Shown here piece by piece: positions 33,903-41,528 of a stretch of DNA of 41,528 nt. Numbering within the stretch: position 1 is the stretch's first letter; each line of letters opens with the position of its first letter. The notes under the pieces were generated by a model. It was not told where the DNA came from and did no database searches. It saw only the letters and a program-made list of their open reading frames with translations. The stretch is from a virus: positions 1 through 41,528 of IMG/VR virus record IMGVR_UViG_3300006927_000020. One strand, 5' to 3'. Made by a program: the position numbers and the translations under genes.

Positions 33903-34490
33903 TTGGTTAAAAATAAATTAAAGGTGTTCGTGACTGGAGCAGCCGGCTTCATCGGATCACATCTTTGTAAAAGGCTTGTAAATGATGGCCACGACGTAAT
34001 TGGTATTGATAATATGTCAGTAGGATTCTATGATAATATAGTTTCTCTTGAAAATGAAGAACGATTTGATTTCTGGGAAGATGACATTAGAAACTATTTC
34101 AGAGTTGATAAGGATATAGATGTTATTTATCATCTTGCAGCTAGAGGAGAAACATACTGGTGTCAAGAAAATCCGCTTGAAGCCATTGATGTAAATATAA
34201 ATGGAACAGTAGCAATGTTAGAATTTGCAAAAGCATGTAAGGTAAATCATTTTATTTTTGCTGATACATCGGCAGAATATGATAATATACCTATTCAAAC
34301 TACAAATTCAATAACTAATTATCCGTCCAGAGAGTTTGATGAATGCTCACATAAGTGGGGCGTTTGGATGCCACGCGGATTTTATTCAATAACAAAAAAT
34401 GCTGCATCACAATTTGTTAGGCGTTATGGCAATGAATATGGATTTGGAACTACATTGATTAGACCATTTAATGTTTATGACCATCAATGA
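33903..34490 (+). CDS. N-terminal part of a split sugar-nucleotide epimerase/dehydratase
   Basis: 195 residues from a TTG start after AAAGGA (33887-33892). Rossmann motif KVFVTGAAGFIGSHLCKRL, then IDVIYHLAARGETYWCQEN, FADTSAEYDNI and YSITKNAASQFVRR (YxxxK). It ends at TLIRPFNVYDHQ with TGA at 34488-34490. The normal continuation of the family is in the -1 frame from 34487 (next entry). A single-base loss in CAATGA (CAAATGA expected) would explain the split. Either two coupled subunits via ATGA, a broken gene, or an assembly error. Confidence 0.82.
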   Translation: MVKNKLKVFVTGAAGFIGSHLCKRLVNDGHDVIGIDNMSVGFYDNIVSLENEERFDFWEDDIRNYFRVDKDIDVIYHLAARGETYWCQENPLEAIDVNINGTVAMLEFAKACKVNHFIFADTSAEYDNIPIQTTNSITNYPSREFDECSHKWGVWMPRGFYSITKNAASQFVRRYGNEYGFGTTLIRPFNVYDHQ

Positions 34491-34912
34491 ATCTTATTAG
34501 AGATATTCCTCCAGTTGTCGGCAGTTTTACAAAGTCAATTTTAGAAGGTAGTGCTCCATATATTTTTGGTACTGGTGAAAAAAGAAGAGATTTTATTTTT
34601 ATTAATGATGCAATAGAATTACTTAGTAGATGTTTAACTCATAGGAATAAAATTGATACACTTACAGTTAATATGGGAACTGGTGAAAATTATTCTATCT
34701 ATGAAGTATATGAACAAGTATGTAAAGAAATATTAGGTATAGATGAAAATTGGCCAGAAATAGAATATAGAGAAGATAAAGATTATGAAGCTGAGATAAC
34801 TTTGGCAGATATTTCTATAGCGAGAAGAAATCTTGATTGGGAACCTAGAATTGATTTTGAAAACGGTGTTAAGAGAACAGTGAATGGTATTAGATTACAA
34901 TTAGGATATTAA
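34487..34912 (+). CDS. C-terminal part of the split sugar-nucleotide epimerase/dehydratase
   Basis: 141 residues starting MNLIRDIPPVVGSFTKSILEG, the usual substrate-binding half of an extended SDR, with PYIFGTGEKRRDFIFINDAIELL, VNMGTGENYSIYEVYEQV and LADISIARRNLDWEP. Its ATG overlaps the stop of the N-terminal half (ATGA), so translation restart is likely. It lacks the Rossmann motif and cannot be an enzyme alone. It ends one base before the next ATG. Confidence 0.82.
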   Translation: MNLIRDIPPVVGSFTKSILEGSAPYIFGTGEKRRDFIFINDAIELLSRCLTHRNKIDTLTVNMGTGENYSIYEVYEQVCKEILGIDENWPEIEYREDKDYEAEITLADISIARRNLDWEPRIDFENGVKRTVNGIRLQLGY

Positions 34913-34913
34913 T

Positions 34914-35231
34914 ATGTTACAAGCTTCAAGAAATAAAATAGATTATGAAAAATTTTATGTAGTAAAAAGATCAGAAATTGATGCAATTAGAAAAGTTTTG
35001 CAAGGCCTTGAGATGTATGCCGAAATGATTTCACCTATGGATATTATGACTAGATCAGAACAGATTGCTGGTTTATTAAATGAACTTCAATTAGGTGAAC
35101 AAACTGAAGCTGGTTTATTTCCAAGAGAATTATCAAAAGGTGAAACTTTATATCTAATTAAATCAAGAGGTATGGATCTTTTAACAGAAGAAGAATTTAC
35201 AGAATTTGTTACAGCAATGGATAAAGAATGA
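34914..35231 (+). CDS. Hypothetical protein
   Basis: 105 residues, helical and acidic, with SEIDAIRKVLQGLEMYAEM and SKGETLYLIKSRGMDLLTEEEF. I do not recognise it. The ATG is two bases after the previous stop, and the end overlaps the HddA-like kinase by ATGA, so it belongs to the same operon. No cysteines, no membrane segments. Possibly a small regulator or partner of the sugar enzymes. Confidence 0.72.
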   Translation: MLQASRNKIDYEKFYVVKRSEIDAIRKVLQGLEMYAEMISPMDIMTRSEQIAGLLNELQLGEQTEAGLFPRELSKGETLYLIKSRGMDLLTEEEFTEFVTAMDKE

Positions 35232-36235
35232 TAATTACAAAATCACCATTAAGGATAGGTTTTGCTGGTGGAGGTAGTGATTTACCTGCATTTTGTAGTG
35301 AAAATAGTGGTGCATGTATAAATGCAGCAATAAATAAATATGTATATGTTCTTGTACGTAAAAGATATGATGATATGATTTATTTAAAATATTCAGAAAA
35401 TGAAGTGGTTAGATATGTTGATGAGATTCAGCATGATTTTATTAGAGAAGCACTACTTTTTTGTGATATAGATTTTGGTATAGAGATTATAAACTGGGCA
35501 GATATTCCTACAAAAGGAACCGGCCTGGGATCATCATCTAGTTTTTTGGTTGGATTGCTTAATGCATTATGGACATTAAAAGGTCATACATATAATAAAC
35601 ATGAATTAGCTGAACAGGCTTGCGAAATAGAAATTAACAGGTGTAAAAAGAATATTGGATATCAAGATCAATTTATTGCAGCATATGGTGGTTTGAAATT
35701 TATGCAATTCTATAAAAATCCTGAGGATACGTATGTTACATCATTAGCATATGAAGATGCTGAACTCGATAGATTATCAAGAAACATAATGGCATTTTAT
35801 ACGGGAATTACAAGAGATGCAAATGATATTCTTACAGAACAAAGTGAAGATTTAAAAACAGATTCCAATGCAATAGAATTAATGAAAGCGAATGTAGATA
35901 TAGCAAATAGATCTTATGTAAAATTGCAGAATCATATACATCCGTCTCTTGGGCATGCTATGGCAGAAAATTGGAATATTAAGAAAAAATTTAAAGGTAT
36001 TACAAACCCTGAAATAGATAAATTAGTTGATGGATGTATGAAAGCTGGTGCAGTAGGTTGTAAAATAACTGGAGCTGGTGGAGGAGGATTCTTAATTGCC
36101 TATGTTCATTCAGGTAACCAAGAAAATATAAGAGAAGGAATGCAAAGATATCATCCTGAAGTAAAGGAAATGCCTATAAAAATAGATAAGTATGGAACAA
36201 GAGTATTGATGAATGTCGAGCAGTATTTATGGTGA
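35228..36235 (+). CDS. hddA: GHMP kinase, D-glycero-D-manno-heptose 7-phosphate kinase (HddA-like)
   Basis: 335 residues, the usual HddA length. N-terminal SPLRIGFAGGGSDLPAFC is the HddA/FKP-type start, the ATP-binding loop is GTGLGSSSSFLVGLLNAL near residues 97-114, and motif 3 is ITGAGGGGFLIAYV near the C-terminus. IGYQDQFIAAYGG is also diagnostic of the group. It would phosphorylate C1 of heptose 7-phosphate made by GmhA, whose gene follows 45 nt downstream. Fucose/other GHMP kinases are less likely given the GmhA neighbour. Confidence 0.9.
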   Translation: MIITKSPLRIGFAGGGSDLPAFCSENSGACINAAINKYVYVLVRKRYDDMIYLKYSENEVVRYVDEIQHDFIREALLFCDIDFGIEIINWADIPTKGTGLGSSSSFLVGLLNALWTLKGHTYNKHELAEQACEIEINRCKKNIGYQDQFIAAYGGLKFMQFYKNPEDTYVTSLAYEDAELDRLSRNIMAFYTGITRDANDILTEQSEDLKTDSNAIELMKANVDIANRSYVKLQNHIHPSLGHAMAENWNIKKKFKGITNPEIDKLVDGCMKAGAVGCKITGAGGGGFLIAYVHSGNQENIREGMQRYHPEVKEMPIKIDKYGTRVLMNVEQYLW

Positions 36236-36280
36236 GTATTTCTAATAATCTCGAAAAATTCATTTACATGGAGAAATTTA

Positions 36281-36841
36281 ATGAAGATGTACAGTGTAGA
36301 CGACTTTTTAAATAACACTTATTATCTCACAAAAAAGGTACCGTTAAAAGATGTTTTTAAAATTAAAGATTATATTCTGGAATCAAATCGTATTTTTCTT
36401 GTGGGGAATGGCGGATCAGCTGCCATATGCGATCATATTGCTAATGATTTAATGAAACGCTGTCATAGGCCGGCATTAGGATTAACTTCACCAGCATTGA
36501 CAACATGTTTAGCAAATGATTATGGCTTTGAAAATATGTTTTCTAATTTTTTAGAATTACATAAAATATCTGGTAAGGAAATTGATTCTTATCCAGATTT
36601 GCTGATAGCAATAAGTTCATCAGGGAAATCAGAAGATATTATACATGCTATAGATACAGCTAGGTCTGCTGGAGCAAATATTATTGGGATTGCGGGATTT
36701 GATGGATTTCCTGAATTGCAAAAACAATATTTAGCTGTAGATATACATTTAGATTCTTATAATTATGGTGAAGTAGAATTAGCAACAGAATTGATTTTAC
36801 ATGCAATTATAGAGGATATTATAGATGACAGAACAAACTAA
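36281..36841 (+). CDS. gmhA: Sedoheptulose-7-phosphate isomerase (GmhA-like)
   Basis: 186 residues (E. coli 192). SIS domain with RIFLVGNGGSAAICDHIAND near residues 37-56, LTTCLANDYGFENMFS, ISSSGKSEDIIHAIDTARSA, and VELATELILHAIIEDI at the end. It makes D-glycero-D-manno-heptose 7-phosphate from sedoheptulose 7-phosphate, the first step of heptose-nucleotide synthesis. GGAG lies before the ATG. It follows hddA and overlaps the next gene by 17 nt. Confidence 0.92.
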   Translation: MKMYSVDDFLNNTYYLTKKVPLKDVFKIKDYILESNRIFLVGNGGSAAICDHIANDLMKRCHRPALGLTSPALTTCLANDYGFENMFSNFLELHKISGKEIDSYPDLLIAISSSGKSEDIIHAIDTARSAGANIIGIAGFDGFPELQKQYLAVDIHLDSYNYGEVELATELILHAIIEDIIDDRTN

Positions 36842-37145
36842 AAGTGAAATAGAAAAAAATAAGATTTTGAGTGGTATTAAGCAAATTCATGAACCTATAG
36901 ATACTATAGATACTAAAGGTGCTGTAATATGGGTCTGCCCATGTTGTAACCATAAAGTATATGAGGGTGATGATGATGATGATTCGGGAAAACCAGTTGG
37001 AATTGCGATCGCAGAATTACCAATAATTATATGTGTAAAATGTAATGCACTTAGTGTTTCCGATTTAACTATAGAGGCATTAACAACAGCAATGAAACAA
37101 GCATCAAGTGGTATTATAGTTCCTCCTTCGGGCGCAAGAATTTAG
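36825..37145 (+). CDS. Small zinc-ribbon protein
   Basis: 106 residues with a zinc-ribbon pattern: VWVCPCC near residue 37-43 (CPCCNHKVYEG) and IICVKCNALS near residue 68, two CxxC pairs with an acidic loop between them (DDDDDSG). The rest is flexible. I do not recognise the family. It starts inside gmhA and its stop overlaps the next GTG. It could bind nucleic acid or act as an adaptor. Confidence 0.75.
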   Translation: MTEQTKSEIEKNKILSGIKQIHEPIDTIDTKGAVIWVCPCCNHKVYEGDDDDDSGKPVGIAIAELPIIICVKCNALSVSDLTIEALTTAMKQASSGIIVPPSGARI

Positions 37146-37921
37146 TGAATCCTGAAGATATCCATATAGTCCTCTTAGGGTTTGATAGAGAATTAGATTA
37201 TCGTATTAACCTAGAGATACTAAGATATAATTATGGTTTTAGTGATAAGTTATGGATAACTACAATTCATAATGGTGATAGAGATAAACTTCCTTCAGGA
37301 TTAGGTGAAAATAATTTTATCTATATGAATGAAAATAGAGGTCCAGTTGGTGGGGTTATAGATAGTATTAATCGAGCAGGCCAATTTGCGGTAAGTGGTT
37401 ATCGACCTATTGTTGTATTCATGAATTTCGATGCGTGGTTCATTACTGAACATGGTTTTACTTGTGCCATTGAAGAATTTATGAAATCAGGCAAAGAATT
37501 TTCAGCAGCAATAGACAATAATCACTTACCGACACCTGATTGTATGATTTTTAAGAAAGATTATTTAAAAAAAATATTACCAATACAAGAAAAAATATGC
37601 TCATTTAGAAGAAACATTTCTGATCTTGTAAAAAAATATAAACCTACAGAGCTTGGGTTTGAGAATGTAGAAGAATATTTATATTATACAATAACAAATA
37701 AACCTAAAGATCTTCTTGTTGAAATGACGCATACAAAGATAGATCAATATCTATTAAAAACAATTTGGCATGATATGGGAAGAGATGGATTGCCAAGATT
37801 AGAATGGACAGAAAGATTAACATTTCTTCATAATCATGACTACAATATGAAAAAAGAATTATTGAAGAAGCATAATATAACAAATGGCAATGCTATACAA
37901 CAGTTTATTGGAGGTGCATAA
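37145..37921 (+). CDS. Putative GT-A glycosyltransferase
   Basis: 258 residues from a GTG overlapping the previous TAG. The N-terminal strand DIHIVLLGFDREL, a helix, KLWITTIHNGDR, ENRGPVGGVIDSINRA and VVFMNFDAWFITEHGF (acidic F-D-A-W where DxD is expected) look like a GT-A fold. The rest is helical with FLHNHDYNMKKELLKKH at the end. I do not recognise a precise family. It lies after the heptose genes. A glycosyltransferase is the best reading; confidence in function is moderate. Confidence 0.65.
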   Translation: MNPEDIHIVLLGFDRELDYRINLEILRYNYGFSDKLWITTIHNGDRDKLPSGLGENNFIYMNENRGPVGGVIDSINRAGQFAVSGYRPIVVFMNFDAWFITEHGFTCAIEEFMKSGKEFSAAIDNNHLPTPDCMIFKKDYLKKILPIQEKICSFRRNISDLVKKYKPTELGFENVEEYLYYTITNKPKDLLVEMTHTKIDQYLLKTIWHDMGRDGLPRLEWTERLTFLHNHDYNMKKELLKKHNITNGNAIQQFIGGA

Positions 37922-38271
37922 TGGCAGTAGAAATGGAATATAAAGGTGAGGTTGTGTTAGTAAATCCGATAACGTCAATAGTATCAATACAACATTTAAG
38001 AAAATTAAGATATAAATATCATATTGCAAGTTCAAAGAGATATGATTTTTCGGAGGATGGCGAAAATGAAAAACAAAAAGCTGACAACCATGAACAACAA
38101 AAAAATCATGAATTATATCTTTTAAGATTTGAAGCAGCATTTGCAAAAGGTATCAGGGGTAATAAATTTACTAAAAAGAAACGAACAAAAAATTCTAGAT
38201 ATGAAATGCAAAAACGTTCAAGAAAAATTAATAGAGGCATAAAGGGCCGCTCTGCAGGGAAGATAAAATGA
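37921..38271 (+). CDS. Hypothetical basic protein
   Basis: 116 residues, strongly basic at the C-terminus (about 40 residues of Lys/Arg-rich sequence such as TKKKRTKNSRYEMQKRSRK). N-terminal 40 residues look beta (EVVLVNPITSIVSIQHLRKL). Probably binds nucleic acid, but no family is recognised. Overlaps the neighbours (shared base at 37921, ATGA at 38268). Confidence 0.7.
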   Translation: MAVEMEYKGEVVLVNPITSIVSIQHLRKLRYKYHIASSKRYDFSEDGENEKQKADNHEQQKNHELYLLRFEAAFAKGIRGNKFTKKKRTKNSRYEMQKRSRKINRGIKGRSAGKIK

Positions 38272-38648
38272 AAGATAGTAAATCTCATATTGTGTATGAA
38301 CCTAATGTAAAATTTTTATTTATAGATTCTACATTTTTTTTATTACCGAATGGATTTGAAGGGACTGTAGCAGATGCATTGAGATTATTTGCTGATTATT
38401 TGGAAACTAGGACAAAAGCAGATATAACAAAGCAAGGTGTTTCGATTAATAGGAAACAAATGCATAATGATTATCTTATAGATTCTTGGATGAAGTTCGT
38501 AAAAGCAACAGATGAAGGATATAAATCATTTCATGGTATAGCAGTTCAGGAATATGACGGGGAAGCATTTAACATAATAAATAGTAGAGTTGAAGAACAT
38601 AAAAGGCGCCAAGAAAACGATATAGATAAAAAGTGTAAAGACGATTAA
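38268..38648 (+). CDS. Hypothetical protein before a terminator
   Basis: 126 residues, unknown. A beta start (VKFLFIDSTFFLLPNGF), then helix VADALRLFADYLETRTKADI, and a charged end (EEHKRRQENDIDKK). It is the last gene before the terminator at 38727-38754, so it likely closes the large glycan transcript. No motif or membrane segment. Confidence 0.7.
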   Translation: MKDSKSHIVYEPNVKFLFIDSTFFLLPNGFEGTVADALRLFADYLETRTKADITKQGVSINRKQMHNDYLIDSWMKFVKATDEGYKSFHGIAVQEYDGEAFNIINSRVEEHKRRQENDIDKKCKDD

Positions 38649-38726
38649 ATAGTTCTTATTATTCTTGATTGGGTTAATTCTTTGTTGTGATACTATAGTA
38701 TAAAAATTATTATAATAATGTTATAA

Positions 38727-38754
38727 AGAGATAGGTATACCTATCTCTATTTTT
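38727..38754 (+). terminator. Rho-independent terminator
   Basis: A perfect inverted repeat with 11-base arms, AGAGATAGGTA (38727-38737) and TACCTATCTCT (38738-38748), followed by a T-run (TTTTT) at 38750-38754. It lies between the end of the gene at 38648 and the methyltransferase start at 38767, the most convincing terminator in the window. A second palindrome, ATACTATAGTAT, lies upstream at 38690-38701. The gap 38649-38766 holds no gene. Confidence 0.7.
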
Positions 38755-38766
38755 GTAGGAGAATCG

Positions 38767-39690
38767 ATGTCAGAAAGATTAGCAGCATATAAGTTTTATT
38801 TGGAATTAAAATTGGATCGTAAGAAGCTTGGAGCTGTATCTGGCGAAGGGTTTCAGTTTACTTCCATGCAGGACCAAGATGGTATTATACAAGAAATATT
38901 CAAAAAGATAGGAACTACTAATAAGACATTCATAGAATTTGGTGCTGGTGATGGGCTTCAAAATAATACTTTGGCTCTTCTTACACTTTATGGTTGGAAG
39001 GGTTTGTGGTTAGAAGCCGTCGAAGGTATGGCTTCGATGATAGAAGATAGAAAAAAATATTATAATAATGCACATAAGTTGACATCAGTATTTGCAACAT
39101 TGAATAAAGATAATACAGATGAATTGTTATTATCTTATGAATGTCCAGAGCCTGATCTTCTTTCTATAGATACAGATTGGAATGATTATTATTTATGGGA
39201 AGCTCTTGAAAATGTGAAGCCAAGAGTTATTGTTATTGAATATAATTCGCATATTCCAAGAAATGTGGATATAGTAGTTCCATATGGTCATAATACATGT
39301 TCATGGAATGGATCATCATTTTATGGCGCAAGTATAGATGCTCTTATAAGGATGGGTAAAAACAAAGGGTATACATTAGTAGGAACAAATATTGGTGGCT
39401 CTGATGCTTTCTTTATAAGAAATGATTGTTTACCAAATAATCCACATACAAATTCTGAAACAAATGAGATAATATATAGGTCTCCTTGGAATGTAGTTTA
39501 TGAACACCCATTATTTGATTTATGTTATCAAGTTGGTCATAAACCACATGCCTGGTGTAATGAAGAATTTGTAGAATATATTGAAAATAGGAAAAAAGAG
39601 AAAGCACAAAAAGAAGAATTAGAAGCAGGAATTAAAATAAAGAATGCCGGCCCAGCCGCGTTAACAGAACTGAAAGGTCCTCACGTATGA
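38767..39690 (+). CDS. FkbM-like SAM-dependent methyltransferase
   Basis: 307 residues, first gene after the terminator (good AGGAG site). SAM motif NKTFIEFGAGDGLQNNTLAL near residues 56-75 and the following GWKGLWLEAVEG; later LLSIDTDWNDYYLWEAL and VIVIEYNSH match a group of glycan-locus methyltransferases. The C-terminal tail is Lys/Glu/Ala-rich. It probably methylates a sugar of the phage-built glycan; the exact target is unknown. It overlaps the next gene by 4 nt. Confidence 0.8.
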   Translation: MSERLAAYKFYLELKLDRKKLGAVSGEGFQFTSMQDQDGIIQEIFKKIGTTNKTFIEFGAGDGLQNNTLALLTLYGWKGLWLEAVEGMASMIEDRKKYYNNAHKLTSVFATLNKDNTDELLLSYECPEPDLLSIDTDWNDYYLWEALENVKPRVIVIEYNSHIPRNVDIVVPYGHNTCSWNGSSFYGASIDALIRMGKNKGYTLVGTNIGGSDAFFIRNDCLPNNPHTNSETNEIIYRSPWNVVYEHPLFDLCYQVGHKPHAWCNEEFVEYIENRKKEKAQKEELEAGIKIKNAGPAALTELKGPHV

Positions 39691-39992
39691 AGTTTTTGAA
39701 TATTAAGTTTACGAATGGCGAAGTATATCAAATTGGTCTACGTCATATAGCAGAAATTAGAGCTAAATATTATGCTGATAAGGATGGATTTGATAATGAA
39801 GAATATTTAAAAGTTTGGAAGTATGAATTTGCAATTATAATGGAAAATGATTCTGAAGCAATGAATTGGGCAAAGGATAATATGGATTGGAAAGATGTAG
39901 AGCGTTATGCCAAAAAAATAAATAATAAGGGAGGAATTAATTATGAAGAAGAGTGGCGTAATTCTAAAACTGAGATCGTAGATGAGAAGTAA
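39687..39992 (+). CDS. Hypothetical protein
   Basis: 101 residues, a small alpha/beta protein (MKFLNIKFTNGEVYQIG, then HIAEIRAKYYADKDG, and a tryptophan-rich helix NWAKDNMDWKDVERYAKK). Small phage proteins of this pattern are common and of unknown function. The ATGA overlap with the methyltransferase suggests coupling. A 94-nt AT-rich gap follows. Confidence 0.72.
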   Translation: MKFLNIKFTNGEVYQIGLRHIAEIRAKYYADKDGFDNEEYLKVWKYEFAIIMENDSEAMNWAKDNMDWKDVERYAKKINNKGGINYEEEWRNSKTEIVDEK

Positions 39993-40086
39993 TTTTAGCT
40001 TATAATATTAGGTCAAACTGATATTTATAAGTGATTATTATCTATTTTAAAATGATCTATATTATAGGAATATAAATGAGGTAAGA

Positions 40087-40650
40087 ATGAATATACATGT
40101 TGAATTAGGTTGTGGAAATAACCTTCGTCCTGAAGGTGAAGGTTGGGAAGATATCGGGGTAGATATTATAGAAGGTGATAATATTAAAATTTGTAATTTA
40201 GGTTTTGAAAATCTTCCTTTTGATGATGACTCCATAGATATGTTCCAAGCAATAGATGTTCTTGAACATATTCCCAAATGTATTTGGGCTCCCATAGGAG
40301 ATACTCTTGACGGTCATAAACAGAATTTCATACGTCATAATCCTATGATAGATCTTATGAATGAAATATACCGTTGTATTAAAAATAATGGAGTTTTTAA
40401 AGTAGAAGTCCCATTTTCAGATTGGGCAATAGACCGTGATCCGACTCATGTAAATAAATTTGCAAGGGATTGGTGGCATTATTATAAAAAGGATGATAAT
40501 CTTTACTATGATCAAGGTTTAATTAAATGTAATTTTAAAGTAACAACTGATGAGTTAGTCTATGAAAATAATACATTACGTACTCATCTTATAGCAAATA
40601 AATCTGGAGGCTTTCCAATAACAAAAACTAATAGGAAACCTTTGATTTGA
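40087..40650 (+). CDS. SAM-dependent methyltransferase (Methyltransf_11-like)
   Basis: 187 residues: VELGCGNNLRPEGEGW (SAM motif I), GVDIIEGD, LPFDDDSIDMFQAIDVLEHI, LMNEIYRCIKNNGVFKVEVPF, typical class I methyltransferase order. After these there is a W-rich part (FARDWWHYYKKDD). An alternative upstream ATG at 40076 stops after three codons. It lies before the last glycosyltransferase. Likely modifies a sugar or a precursor; the substrate is unknown. Confidence 0.82.
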   Translation: MNIHVELGCGNNLRPEGEGWEDIGVDIIEGDNIKICNLGFENLPFDDDSIDMFQAIDVLEHIPKCIWAPIGDTLDGHKQNFIRHNPMIDLMNEIYRCIKNNGVFKVEVPFSDWAIDRDPTHVNKFARDWWHYYKKDDNLYYDQGLIKCNFKVTTDELVYENNTLRTHLIANKSGGFPITKTNRKPLI

Positions 40651-40681
40651 AATATAAGAAAATTAAGAAAGTTGTGGTAAA

Positions 40682-41528
40682 ATGAAAATTTTAGTTATTC
40701 AAAGTCCACACTATGATTTTAATGCTGCCACGTTAATACAAGGGCTACATAATTGTATCGAAAACAGGGCCCCACACGAGCTTATGTGTGCAGAAAGAAG
40801 CAACTATGCAGAGCTTGAGGGTTTTTATAGTCATTATGAGTCCAATGAAAATGTGATCAAAAAGTTTGCTATATCCGCAGATCTCATCATTTTATGTTCG
40901 AACAATAATGTTAAAGAATACCTTGCTTTTGATACAGGTAGAGATGATATAATATATATGGATGGTGAAGATACTCATCCATATAAAAAGGATCCAAATA
41001 ATTTTGCTCTGTATTTCAAAAGGGAAATGAGATTAAATCTAGATCATCCAAATAATGTTTGGCCATTTCCATTTGCATGTGAAGATAGATATTTTTTACC
41101 ATTTCGTTTTGATGATAAGAAATTTTCAGTAACATGCATGTTTGGGCCACATGATGATACTAAACCCTGGCGCAGTGAAATTCAAACATGTTTAGAGGAA
41201 GCAAAAATTCCTGATTCTGTTATAGGATCATTTTATGGTGGTGATCAGGCAGTAACAATAGATACTGGTGGTAGAGACAATTCACATTACTATGATATTC
41301 TAACGAGAAGTAAAATATCGGTTGATGCACATGGTGCATATGAATGTAATTCTGCTAGATATTGGGAATCTTTAGCTAACGGATGTGTTTTACTTACAAG
41401 AAGAAATCTTATAGAAATGCTATATCCTTATGTAGATACAGAAGATATGTATGAATTTGAAACAAATTCTGAATTATTAGCTCTTATAGATTTATTACTA
41501 AATGATGATCAACGCCGAACAAAAATGG
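40682..41528 (+). CDS. Glycosyltransferase, paralogue of 31245-32282 (truncated by the window end)
   Basis: An open frame of 282 codons that runs off the right edge. It starts MKILVIQSPHYDFNAATLIQ, the same N-terminus as the 31245 protein, and contains CMFGPHDDTKPWR and ISVDAHGAYECNSARYWE, also shared. About 60 residues may be missing at the end. The first 150 bases are GC-richer (28/60 at 40741-40800) than the remainder. Probably a GT-B glycosyltransferase acting on the same or a related glycan. Confidence 0.82.
   Translation, partial: MKILVIQSPHYDFNAATLIQGLHNCIENRAPHELMCAERSNYAELEGFYSHYESNENVIKKFAISADLIILCSNNNVKEYLAFDTGRDDIIYMDGEDTHPYKKDPNNFALYFKREMRLNLDHPNNVWPFPFACEDRYFLPFRFDDKKFSVTCMFGPHDDTKPWRSEIQTCLEEAKIPDSVIGSFYGGDQAVTIDTGGRDNSHYYDILTRSKISVDAHGAYECNSARYWESLANGCVLLTRRNLIEMLYPYVDTEDMYEFETNSELLALIDLLLNDDQRRTKM

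Noticed and set aside
34476-34492. Programmed -1 frameshifting to join the epimerase halves
   Set aside because: No slippery heptamer or clear downstream structure; ATGA coupling, mutation or sequence error is simpler.
36232-36315. A 27-codon frame starting GTG between hddA and gmhA
   Set aside because: It overlaps the start of gmhA by 35 nt, lacks a good ribosome site, and has no recognisable pattern.
38690-38701. Palindrome ATACTATAGTAT as an operator
   Set aside because: AT-rich short palindromes are expected by chance; no second copy was found.

Overview
The window is part of the genome of a contractile-tailed (myovirus) bacteriophage, probably of the wider T4-like superfamily. The evidence is a run of baseplate genes in T4-like order (gp25-like, gp6-like, a gp7/tail-protein-I-like giant), very AT-rich DNA (one typical line is 16 G/C in 60), codons ending in A/T with AGA for arginine, every convincing gene on the + strand, and gene-to-gene overlaps of the ATGA/GTGA type. 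A marine Gram-negative host with a heptose-containing surface glycan is plausible, but this is inference; nothing in the window names the host.

Region 1 (1-17.3 kb) is a virion module: baseplate wedge proteins, then tail/baseplate-peripheral proteins carrying LamG/concanavalin-like folds, an Ig-like domain, and a shared C-terminal module found in three tandem genes. It is interrupted by a methyltransferase, the remnant of one homing endonuclease (which seems to have left the next gene with an AUC start), an intact homing endonuclease, and a 2H phosphoesterase that looks like the anti-CBASS protein Acb1.

Region 2 (17.3-22.3 kb) holds a very compact family A DNA polymerase with a decayed exonuclease domain, an unknown protein, a large HNH nuclease, and a host-like nfuA iron-sulfur carrier gene. 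The nfuA gene has clearly higher GC and different codons from everything around it and looks recently acquired.

Region 3 (22.3 kb to the end) is a roughly 19-kb glycan-building island, read as nearly continuous overlapping genes. It encodes sedoheptulose-7-phosphate isomerase (GmhA), a heptose-7-phosphate kinase of the HddA type, a HldE-C/RfaE2-type nucleotidyltransferase and a HAD phosphatase that could fill the GmhB step. Together these could make a nucleotide-activated heptose. GT9 heptosyltransferase-like domains (one in a GT2-like/GT9/methyltransferase three-domain fusion), GT2, GT4 and other glycosyltransferases would use it. RmlC-like and RmlD-like enzymes, two sugar-nucleotide epimerases (one split by a frameshift), a sulfotransferase and three methyltransferase domains would make or decorate further sugars. 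Small unknown proteins sit between these genes. The likely purpose is remodelling of the host surface or glycosylation of the virion.

No tRNA, CRISPR array or insertion sequence was seen. The last gene runs off the window end.
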